64,000 nt of DNA from Lichina pygmaea (Eukaryota; Ascomycota; Lichinomycetes; Lichinales; Lichinaceae), in the NCBI GenBank assembly GCA_963422465.1, contig OY730172.1, forward strand, positions 2,108,001 through 2,172,000, written 5' to 3'. A program made the translations under genes and the position numbers. Shown here piece by piece: positions 38,601 to 49,200 of the stretch (position 1 is the first letter of the stretch; each line of letters opens with the position of its first letter). Under the pieces are notes generated by a model. That model was not told where the DNA came from. It saw only the letters and a program-made list of their open reading frames with translations, and ran no database searches.

Positions 38601-40241
38601 GCCATCCTTTCGTCTGGACGAGCCATCCGCCGTCGATGGACTGCCCGCTTTCTACACGACCTCTCTTCCTCCATCTGATTTCCTCCCCTGTTCCAACTCC
38701 TTCCACATTCGTGGAGCTTGTCTTAACGTAGCGTCTCGCGACCTCAAACCTCCGGTCTCGGGCTTTTGGCGTTCCCGAGCAACAGCTCCATGCACATCCT
38801 CGTCTCTTCATCCTCCTCAACCCTGTCGCACCAAGAATATAGACTTCATCTCACGTATCGCTTCGTTTCCCCGCCGCGGCTTAAGTGTACTATGCTGCGC
38901 CCTTGATTCCAGCATCTTCGTTTTCTTCTGTCCTCACGGCCGTCCTATAACCATGGCGGATATCCACAGCGATGCGAGCATGAAGCAGACGCATGGTATA
39001 ATACGTTCAGACGTGTGTAGTCGTCGCGGCGAGGCAATGCATCATGTCACTGATCGACCCTGCATCGACCGTAATCCGTCCAACTCCCACCTACTCCTAT
39101 CGTAAGCACCGTACTCACAGGTACGCTCCGTAAACCCTCCCACCGTGTCCTTTAGGCCTTGCAGACCCGACCATATCGTAAACGCCACTGTAGTCACGCT
39201 TTGTCTTCGGAGTGGTCAGTGAAAGGAGAAAGAGGACAAGGAGAACCAGCTGCGCTTTGACCAGCTGATTGAAATCACTGTCCTAGGTTCTCAACAGGGA
39301 AGACCACGTGCATGTTCTTCGTATGTCAAGTCATGCAACTCCGAGCAAGCAAACAGAAGGGTGAAGCTAGAATGCCTACGTGGTATCGTTTCGTATCAGG
39401 TGAGCTCACTAAACAGATCCCTTCAGACATGCGCTAACACCGTGGAATGCTGAGTATTGAAGAGCACTCATCTGATCCAAGCAATAGGCCTGACACCACA
39501 CAGCTGCCATACAGTCTCCATCTGAGCAGGTTATTTGTCTTGTGTGTGAGCTGTACTTACACAGTTCAAGCCACTATAAGATGGGGTGAGTACTACTATA
39601 TGATAGTAGTACCACAATTGATCATCTTCAGCTGACTGTTATGACATTTCTTCTGCACACTCATGGGACACGCTGTTAGTCGCTGCACATGAATTACTTG
39701 GTATGCTGTTGTCTCTGCACTCGGACCGAACACTGTTGCTCGTGTCAATCGGACTCCTCAGCGGCAGTTGTCGCAGACAGCCAGGTCCTTGTCATATCCG
39801 TGCACAAAGATTCAGTACAGATGCTCGAGTGCCAAGCACGGCTCACCGGGACCTGTCTTTTTGCGCAAACGGGAAAACTCGTCAATGCTCTTTGGCATAG
39901 ATGGAGTCTGTCCTGCTAGTGTGTCGTGTTGAAAGCTTGTCATGCGACTAGGGGCCAGAAAAGAACTAAGCCTTTGATGATCATGCAGCCTATCTCTGCA
40001 GCCCTACTTGACGCAGTTGCCATCAAAAAAGAAACCCAAGGATATTTGTCGGAATGGTGTTGCCAATAGCGATGGAGACTTATAAATTGGGCCGAACGCA
40101 ATGCCTTCGAGATTCTCATGTGTTCCGACCTCGCGGCTGCTCTTTGACGGTGGCCATATGTGTTCCACTGCTCGAGCCTGCCATCATACCTCCACAATCA
40201 AGTGTGCCTGGCTGTGGAGTGATCGGTGACCATCCAGCGCC
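38601..40241. other. Spacer between transporter and secreted-protein gene
   Basis: 1.6 kb with the transporter 3' UTR on the left and the promoter of the secreted-protein gene on the right. Base composition is more AT-rich from about 39400 to 40100. No gene, repeat or RNA is supported. Confidence 0.5.
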
Positions 40242-40982
40242 ATGCAGCTTCTACGAAGCACCGTGTTCCTTGCTCATCTCCTGACAGCCTTGCTCGGCCA
40301 CGCCCGCTACCTGATGCCGGCCGGCGGTCTCCAGACTATCACCGAAAGTCGCGCTTACTCTCCTTCTGGTCTAAACGTGGGAGGAACTCTCATAACCCAG
40401 GCCCAAAAGCCGAGGGGCTTTTATGTGAAGCAGGGTGCTGCGGGCTGCGTGACCAAGGAGGCCTCAGGTGCAAGGGGAAAAGGACTGGTTGCGTACGCCA
40501 AGTGTTTCTCTCAACCCCCAATGAATAAGGGGTTTCCATCGGACCGATGCTTACAAAGACAACATGGGACGTGCCCAGCCCTGCCCGTTAACCAGGAGGG
40601 CGACATCGACGCCTCCCGGGTGTACATCATCGAGTTCTACAAGCCCGAACTTCCACCGGCGGCTCTACATCAGGGCATCTTTGTGGCCCACTTGTCGCGA
40701 ACCCCCAACATTCTCTACCACGTCCAGGGCAATCTCATGAGAGAAAAATTGCAGTTCACCATTCGTCCTGGCTTCGACATCAGCCAACGCCCGCTGAGCA
40801 GATATGATCTCGTCGGTTACATCATCCCGACTACTAATCTTCCGGCCTTCGAGGCCGCTGTTCGGGCAGAACCACGGCCGGGGCCCGGAGTAGTCTGCGG
40901 AAACTGTCAACGCTGGACCGAGAAGGCCATTCAGAGAGCCGTCAGGAGTGGGGCACTTGTCCCGCAAGGCGAACTGAGCTAA
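40242..40982 (+). CDS. Small secreted protein, unknown function
   Basis: 246 residues, no intron. The start MQLLRSTVFLAHLLTALLGH is a clear signal-peptide-like sequence with likely cleavage near residue 20-22. The mature part has six cysteines (in GCV, KCF, RCL, TCP and CGNC) consistent with three disulfides. The C-terminal half, from RVYIIEFYKP through NILYHVQGNLM to CQRWTEKAIQ, resembles from memory a widespread fungal family of unknown function marked by a YHVxGN strand and a C-x-x-W-T-x-x-A-I ending. No catalytic motif is seen. Signal peptide, size and cysteines make it an effector-like candidate, but that is inference; an ordinary secreted housekeeping protein is equally possible. It stands alone between spacers of 1.6 and 2.3 kb, near a LINE remnant. 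Confidence 0.72.
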   Translation: MQLLRSTVFLAHLLTALLGHARYLMPAGGLQTITESRAYSPSGLNVGGTLITQAQKPRGFYVKQGAAGCVTKEASGARGKGLVAYAKCFSQPPMNKGFPSDRCLQRQHGTCPALPVNQEGDIDASRVYIIEFYKPELPPAALHQGIFVAHLSRTPNILYHVQGNLMREKLQFTIRPGFDISQRPLSRYDLVGYIIPTTNLPAFEAAVRAEPRPGPGVVCGNCQRWTEKAIQRAVRSGALVPQGELS

Positions 40983-41759
40983 AACTCCCGATTTAGCACG
41001 ATATCCGTCAACGGCATCTCAGAAGAAAGGAGTCGAATCGGAGCTCGATCAACCTACAGCGGTGGAAGAGACTCGTTTCAACTTTCATGCCGTCTGAGCT
41101 GGTCAGGATCGCGGTAGGTATGGATAATCAAGGAAACCTGCGAGCAGTGGCTTTTTATGCTGGAGTATGTTCTATCGAATGGAGTTAGGCAAGAACACAC
41201 CGGTCTATACACAATTATCACGCGCGGATTCCACACGATTCATCAGCTCTTCCTAATGCCGAGGTCGATCTCTCCTCTCGATGTCTGTCTGCAGGGGCAG
41301 TTGTTCGGATGACCTCAAGCGTGAGCTGTTGCCGACTCTCCAGCAGAAGGAACCATGCTAGAGACCAAACTTCCCCGAATGGAGGCCCGAGGTCGTGGTG
41401 TTGTCACGCCCGTGCTGAGGTCCGAATCGCGTCACCAACAAGAGCCAGCAGGTGCAACAATACCGTAGACATGAGCGTGTACGAGTATGCAGTCGGGACT
41501 ATTCCCCTACCTTGACACGCTTGAGTAGCAGATCACTCTGGACGATCCAACACACCTCTCACCGTATTGCATTATATGGGCCCGTGCCCTGCGATACACT
41601 GCGAGTGTACTGTGCCGGCAAGGCGCTGCGTAGATTTTCTGTCACGATGATGCGCTCGTTCGAGTACAGTAGGCCTGAACCTTCTCGGTGTGGCGCAGGT
41701 AACGCAGGGCTGTGGCGTTCCGGGGAGGGGGGCGTATATCGCAGGTAGGGATAGGTGGG

Positions 41760-42465
41760 GAAGAATTTGCATAACTGGGGTATTGTATTGTATTGAAACC
41801 CTCCTCCACTCTAAAGCTAGCTAGACTAGATCATGCTGGGAAAAAACTGTAGGACTGGTAGGCAAACCTCCAGATCAGGTGGCTTCCCCTGACCCTAGAG
41901 CGAAAACCCTCCCCGCGGTCCATGCGCGGGTGCCCTCCTACCGAGGTGCTGTAGAACAAGGAAAGTGGCTGAGGGCAGCCAGACTAGAGCTGATCTAGGG
42001 TCCAGGAGAACTAGCGGAGGATGTTGCGCTGAAGGAACCACGCTGTCAGGGGCGGCTGCTGCCCGGGGGGTTAGTGGTTAGCACTTGAAAGTCAGCAGTG
42101 GCAGCAGTGTTGCGCAGTGCCTGGCACTCCCTACCGGTAGTGAAGTGGGGGCAGTCAAGGATCACATGCTTCGCAGTCTCCCACTGCTATCCACAGCTGC
42201 AGGCTGGCGCCTTGAAGCTGGGGACCCAGTGTCAGTGGAGGGAGACAGTCAGGCTAATCTTGCCTGTTCTGATCTGCGTCAGAAGGCTGCCCTGCGCCTT
42301 CGGTAAGCCGGTGTGGAGTCGGAGCATCTGCTTCTTGTGTGACATCTTGCTTGGCTTCCAGCCACCACCGCCCGGGGTCAGGGTCGGAGTTGTGGAGGGG
42401 TGGCGGGGGTCCGCCTTCAAGTTCCCGCCATCAGTCCCAGCACCACTGTTCCGCAAGCTGGTACA
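41760..42465 (-). mobile_element. Truncated non-LTR retrotransposon (Tad-like LINE) 3' end
   Basis: On the minus strand the sequence encodes the end of a LINE ORF2: LHTGLPKAQGSLLTQIRTGKIS, then CSCG, ETAKHVILDCPHF (the C-x-C..H....C zinc-binding-like C-terminal motif) and LTAWFLQRNILR. At least two in-frame stops and frame changes at about 42230 and 42080 break it. The 5' part, including reverse transcriptase, is absent; truncation lies near 42465, beside a GTAC run. The 3' end carries a short CAATA-type tandem tail near 41780-41800. An old, dead copy; clade assignment from memory of fungal Tad elements. Confidence 0.7.
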
Positions 42466-42761
42466 GACGTACGTACGTACAAGTGCCAGAGTGACTGCGG
42501 GGCTAGGCCAGGGTTTGGTGTCTGACCGTGGCTGGAGCCCCAGGTGTGTCGAATTGTCGGCCATTCATCGCTGCTGCCATAGGATGTGTTGCGCCCAGGC
42601 ATGTCGAGCCTTCCCAGATGTTGTTCCGGCGGCATAACTGGGGTAGACTTGAGGGATTGTCCGTTCTCGGAGAAAGTTCTGGACAGAGTTACAGTGACCT
42701 GACAGAAGTCTGTATACAGTCTCGTACAAAATCACCTTTGGGTAAGTCCATCTAGCTGTTA

Positions 42762-42809
42762 GTAATGCGACGACGTGATCGGAGAAAAGCGTTAATGACG
42801 TCGCATTAC
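42762..42809. repeat. 11-bp inverted repeat with CRE-like arm
   Basis: GTAATGCGACG at 42762-42772 and its perfect reverse complement at 42799-42809, with a 26-bp loop. The right arm lies within TGACGTCG, close to a bZIP/CRE half-site pair. It sits 443 bp before the histidine-kinase start. May be a stem-loop or a protein-binding site; no test is possible here. Confidence 0.5.
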
Positions 42810-43251
42810 ATATGACCATTGCGACCCATAGCATGTGGGGGTGTACACAGACTTTTGTCATGAAACTGTAGGTTAAGTACGGTCAAGTTCAGTACATTAT
42901 CCTTTTGCTAGGCAGTCAGGTTCGGGCGGCGAACTGGTTGTGAATAGCCCATAGATTAGCGCTCGCTTGTCCCATTCCTTCTTCTGCGTAACGATCGTCA
43001 GCGGTCTGACGTAGTTGCGGGGCCACGTGACAGTAGACAAGGGATCAGCACCATTGTGCCCCATGCGCTACCGTAGTGAGCTCACAACTGCCCCGGCAAT
43101 GCCCGGGCGTGCCGGTGTCGCAGGGTACCACCAGAGCGCGGCATCCGATATCTTGTTTCGATATTTCGACCTCTCGATTGCGGATGAGATGCCTTGCACT
43201 AAATGTGCCAGCTAGGAAAGACGATATAGCTCCGTGCTGCTGGCTCCAGTC

Positions 43252-46200
43252 ATGGATGCCGAGAAAGATCTCGACGAGGACTCAAAGGGCTTGCCCACGC
43301 GGCTCTTTGACCGGCTGGACCAGATCCCCGGTTACAGCTGGCTTCGCTCCGTCCCACCTTCACGATCTGTAAGTGGCCTGCGGTGCTTGATCTTGTCGCT
43401 GTTCAGATGCAAAACCTCTTGGCTCGAAGCTGATATGACAACTATATCAGAGTTATGATAGCTGGCAGGTCTCCGGGCTACGCCACCTGCGGACCCGCCG
43501 GGCGCCCGGCGGGGCTCGAAGAGAGGGATCCGAGGCGAAAGAAGTCCCCAGCCATTCGCCGGTGTCGCCATCACACCCACCCTTGAAACCGGCGCTCGTC
43601 AGAGCAAGTAGCTCCGGTCCGGATCTCTCTCCGGATGAGCAGACAGGACCTGTGCACGCAACGGCGGAGAAAGTGCTGGCGCGCATCTCCACCCACGTGC
43701 TGCGCCTTGAGCGCGAGTATCACCTGTGCAGATCGCTCCTGGAGACGGCGAACCCGGACTGCAAGCACGTCGTGCAACCTCTGGAGCTGGTGCGCCTGTC
43801 TAGTCAACCGGGCGACGGGGCTCCGGTTGTCGTCTCGATATCGGAATGGCCGGGCGACAACTACCTTCAGGAGCTGGTCGGCGCCGGGACAGCGTTTCAC
43901 GCCTCGGTACCCCCCTGGCACCGCGATCTGCTGGAGTCGGGGAGCCCGCCCCAGAAGATGAGTCTACTCCACTTCTTGGATTTTGCAATCGGCGCTAGCG
44001 AATGCCTCGAGCTTCTGCACCATGGACAACGGACCGTGCACGGGGAGCTCCGTGGCGACGCCTTTCATTTCAACAAGGATACCGGCGTCGTCAAGCTCAA
44101 GCATTTCGGATCCGGGCCGCTGAGCTTCGAGCATGGTCTCACCAGCGTGGGCTGGTCGACCCTGTCCAAGGAGGTTGGCGTCAAGAGCAAACTCCAGTTC
44201 ATCGCGCCGGAGCAGACGGGCCGCATGGCGGCCGTTCCAGACAGCCGAACGGATCTGTACAGCCTCGGCGTTCTTTTCTGGGTCGTCCTGGCCGGAGAAC
44301 CCGTCTTCGATGGCTCGACGCCGATGGAGACGGTGCAGAACGTGCTCAGCAAGCGCATCCCTCCAGTCTCCACGAAGCGGCTAGACATTCCCGATGTCAT
44401 CTCCGAGATAATCCAGAAGATGACCTCGAAGCACATAGGGGAACGCTATCACTCGGCCAGTGGCTTGAAGTACGACCTGCTCGAACTGCAAAAGATTCTG
44501 GGTGACGGTGACGGCGAGGCGCTCAATCGCTTCAAGATCGCCACGAGGGACGTCTCGAGCCGATTCAACCTGCCCAAGATCATGGTGGGCCGACAGCGCG
44601 AACATGAACAGGTGGTCGGCATCATCCAGAAAGTCTACAGACGTTGCAGCAAAGGCTCGAGGGAACCCATCCACGGCGTTGGCCCGCACGGAGCTTTCGC
44701 CGACGGCCGCACCGACTCTCTCGAAATCAACGACGCCTCCAGCGACGACATGAGCTCGCACGGTGTCCTCTGCTCTCCTGGAAACTCGGAATCGATCGTG
44801 CCAGGTGCATCACAGGGTGGTTATCATGATCAGGCAGGTAGCCCCGGCTTCGTCACGGCGATGCCGCCTCCACAGCCGGGCAACCCGGCTCCCCATCAGC
44901 CATCGTCCCTCGAGGAGGGCCCCTCCGTCCAGACTCGTTCGAGCGACGCGAAGATGCTTTCGCAAGACGGCCATGACCTATCCCGCCGAAGCAGCCGAAG
45001 GTATCGAAGCGTGGGTCGATGTGAGGTGATCAGCATCACCGGTGCGGCCGGTCTGGGCAAGTCTTATCTCGTTCAGAGCGTGCAGAACGTCGCCCGCGGC
45101 TTCGGCTACCTGGCCTCGGCCAAGTTCGATCCGGCCAAGAAACAGCCCTTCGAGCCCGTCCTCAAGGTCATGTCGTCTTTGTTCAGCCAGATGTTCTCCG
45201 AAGGTGATGTCACGACCGAGTTCCATCAGCTTGTGCGAGCGTACGTGGCCCCGGTGTCGTCCTTGCTCCAGACGATGCTCGACATCCCGCAGCACCTCCT
45301 GGGCGAAGGTGCGAGTCCACGGGCGAGGCCCGCGCCCATCTCCAAGTCGCAGCCGCTCGAGGCGACGGTCAGTTTCCTGCGCGGCGGCTCGTCCGCCAAA
45401 TCCATAAAACCGTCAAACACCTTCTTGGACATCCTGCGTCTCCTGGCGCGACACAAGTTCATCTGTCTATGTTTCGACGATCTACAGTTTGCGGACGAAG
45501 AGAGTCTGAACCTGATATCCAGCATCGTCGCGTCCAGGATGCCGCTCATGGTCATCGTCAGTTCAACCTAAATACCGGTCGACGGCAGACCCACTCCGTC
45601 GCTCTCTGGTTGCTGATAGCTCTCTCCCTCTACAGGTCACGTACCGCGAGCAGGAGATGCTCGGCGAGAGGGTGCGCTTCGTCCTGGAGTGGGTGGCCAG
45701 ATGAGAGAAAGGAGGGGGTTCAAGGACTTGGATGCTGACAGAGAAACAGATCGGACAAAGCACATCTCACGAAGATTCAGCTCGGCCCGTTGCGTGAAGA
45801 CGACATCATCGACTACGTCGCGGCCGCGCTCTACCGATCTCGAGACTATGTGATACCCTTGGCCGCCGTCATCCAAGAGAAGACGGCCGGCAACCCGTTC
45901 CTTCTTCGAGAAGTACTCGATGCATGCCACCGTCGCCATTGTGTCTGGTGAGTTGATGCCAATCCAAGCTACGCCCGATAACCCTCCTCGTCTCTCATAC
46001 TGATCTTTGCGACCTTTTCCTCCCCTCCCCTCACAAGGTTCGACTTCAAATCGTCAAGCTGGGTGTACGACCTTGATCTCGTGTTCAAAGAGTTCGAGGC
46101 CGATAGCTACGGGGAGATATTGAACAACGACTTCATCCTTCGACGTCTGAATGAGTTGCCGACGGCCTCGAGGGTCATCCTCGCCTGGGCGTCTCTCCTG

Positions 46201-49200
46201 GGCAACGCCTTCTCCTTCAGCCTTGTACAGAAACTCACAAGTGGCGAATTTGACGCCGTCGACAGCGATAACAGTCCCCAAGAGCCGGCGAGCGCTGCTC
46301 GTTTGGGAACCCTATCGAGCCCCAAGCTCGATACCGTTGCTGGCTTGCATGCCGCTCTGCAAGCTTGTATCCTCATACCTGGAGATGACGAGGATCAATT
46401 CCGGTGAGTTCGAGCCAGAAGCGCTCTTGTTCTAGCTTGCTCCTCGGACGAGTCTCAGATCGGCGTCCCGGCCGCCGTGCTGGGCAGCCGGCCTACCTCT
46501 CCGCCCCCAGCACCTTCGCGATAGCACCAAGCCGGTCCACGTGCCCTCCTTGCCACGCATCCCTTCCTTTCCTGAGACCACTTGACTCGGTCCGGCCTGC
46601 GAGTCATGAAAAAGGACGCCTCGCTGAGTCGCGCGTAGATTTGCCCATGACCGGTATGTCCAGGCGGCCATCGCGTTGCGGGAATGCCACAACACGATGG
46701 ATATGCATTTCGTCATCGCCCAGACGATGATGAAATACGTAAGTTAAACTTTCTCCACAAGCTGAGCGGAGATGACGACGGTGCTACGGCTGACGAGCCC
46801 GAAGCGTGGCCTTGACGAACGGGATCTCTATGTCCGCAGCGAGCACGTCTGCAAGTCTATCGACATCATCAAGACGCGTGTACAATTCCGTGAAAGATAT
46901 CGGGACCTGCTTACACAAGCCGCGCAGAGAGCGAGCGATAGCGGCGCTCCTCAAACCGCCGTCTACTACCATCAGTGTTGTCAGTCACTTCTTCAGCCGG
47001 ATCCATGGGAGGATGGAGCAGACAAGAGCTACGAGGAGACTTTGAGTGAGTGCTGCCGCATCCCCTTCAGATCCAATCTTGGGTCCTAAAAGCACGGCAG
47101 GGTTGTACACTCACCTGAGCGAGTCTTGGTGGTACGCCGGCCAGGCCACCGAAGCTCTCAATGCGCTGCAGACTACCTTTGAGAGGGCCAGGAATCCTGT
47201 CGATAAAGTGCACGCGTGGGTTCTGCAGAGTCGCATCTACACCCAGAGTGGCGACGGCTATGCGGCTTTTCGGTCCCTTAAGCTCTGTTTGGGATCTCTG
47301 GGCTTGGACTTCGAAGCGGACCTCTCCTGGGAGCAGTGCGACGCGCAGTTTCACAAGACCTGCGCACACATACGTGCTGCAGGCCCCGACAAGTTGCTGC
47401 AAAGGCCCGCGATTCGGGATCCGAATGTGGAGGCCTTGGGAGGTCAGTGGGGAAATCGCAGAACGCCTTTCGGGAAGGGAACGCTAGACTGACAAGGGAG
47501 CAGCTGTTCTCATCGAGACCATGACCACGGCGTTCTGGACCAACTCGCTCATATTCTATCAGCTGGTACTACGTCTCATCAGCATGCACTCGAGCATGGG
47601 CGCTTTTCCTCAGGTCGGAATGGGCTATTCGTCGTTAGCAGGTGCGAATCTCTACGCCTGTCCTTCTTCAGATCATCATCGTCGCTGACTCATACGCACA
47701 GTGATCGCCGTCGGTCGATTCAACATGATTGAACTCGGAGCCAAGCTTAGCCACATCTCCCATTCTCTGCTTTCTCGGTGGCAGGATGCGAGCACGCTGA
47801 CAAGAGTGAGTGTATCGTACTGGTTCATGCTGGGGCACCTGTACAGCCATCTTCGCGATAGCATCCCCGCACTCGAAGCCGCATTGGAGGTGGTCGAATC
47901 GAGGGACCGTCAGATCCTTCTCGTCTACGTTGCCGCCATCGCCCTGGCCAAGTTCTACATCTCGAGTGATCTTGTGGATCTTGAGAACGAATGCAACCAC
48001 GCGCTCGAAGACTTCCCGGTCACCGCAACGGACGTCACCGGCGGACCGCTCCTGATCGGGGTTAAACAAGTGGTTCGTGCTCTGCAAGGGAAAACTCGAA
48101 TCGAGTCCGCAGCGACCATACTTTCCGACGATCTTCACGATTCTGTTGCCTACGTGGAGCACATGACCGCCCAGGGGAACTTTGACACTTCTCTGGGTGA
48201 GTACTGCAGCTTCAAGATGGTTCCGCTCTACTTGTTTGGGTACTACGACGCCGTGGTCGCCGTGGGCGATGGCCGAGCATCTATGATCGATAGCCTCTGG
48301 TCGATGCGCGCCACAAGGCTCTTCAGCTTTTACCTGGCCCTGGCGCTCCTGGAGATATCTCGGAGAGACTCGCCAGAGTCGGACCGTGAAGCCATCCTCG
48401 AGAGAGTGAGACATCACATCCAGCGCATCAAGCAGTGGGAGGCCGTGGACCGGACCAATTATGCCATGTGGTCCCTGCTGTTGACCGCCGAGCTCAACGA
48501 CGCCATCGACCGTCTGGATCAAGCCATGCGGGACTACGATGACGCGCTTACGCACGCTCAGCAGCATGGCTTTCTTCTCGAGGAAGCCCTTACGTTCGAG
48601 CTCGCCGGCGGCTTTTATTTGCGGAGAGGGGCCAAGCGAGCGGCGCAATCATGCACGAAAGAGGCCGTGGTGGCTTACCGACGGATGAGCGCACACGGCA
48701 AAGCGACGCAGGTCACCCAAAAATTCGATTGGCTGTTGCAGGATCAGCTGCAAACACGGACTGTCGATGTCGCCTGCCAGACCGATATTTCGGACGGTGC
48801 AAACAGTTCCCAGTACCGGCGTCTGGTGGTCGAGGAGAACGAACGGAGCTTGACGCATTCGCAAGTCATGGAAACCTCTGAGGACCGAACAAGAGATTGG
48901 GTCAGACCCGACGCTGTCCACGACAAGAACGAGGTGCCAGGTCTTGGGATCGACGTCATAGATCTGCAGAGTCAGTGCTCGAAGCGCATCGCCGCCGGGC
49001 TCCACGTCGTGTCGATATGCTAATGGCCCTACAGGCATCCTGACTTCGAGTCAAGTCATCTCGTCCGAGTTGCAGGTCGACAAACTGCTTCCCAAGATGT
49101 GTGAGATCATCCTAGGAGGCAACTCGGCAGACTTTGCAGCGATCATCCTAGACGAGGAAGAGATTGGCTGGGCAGTGATGGCAAGCGGTGATCACGAACA

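Larger units (their letters stand above)
40983..43251. other. Spacer with LINE remnant
   Basis: 2.3 kb between the secreted-protein gene and the histidine kinase. It contains the broken LINE 3' end (about 41760-42465), a GTAC run near 42469-42481 and an 11-bp inverted repeat (42762-42809). The rest is presumably the kinase promoter. No host gene is supported. Confidence 0.6.

Noticed and set aside
42070-42100. TTAGTGGTTAGCACTTGA, like a tRNA D-arm
   Set aside because: No matching T-arm or acceptor stem; the stretch is the LINE remnant read on the other strand.
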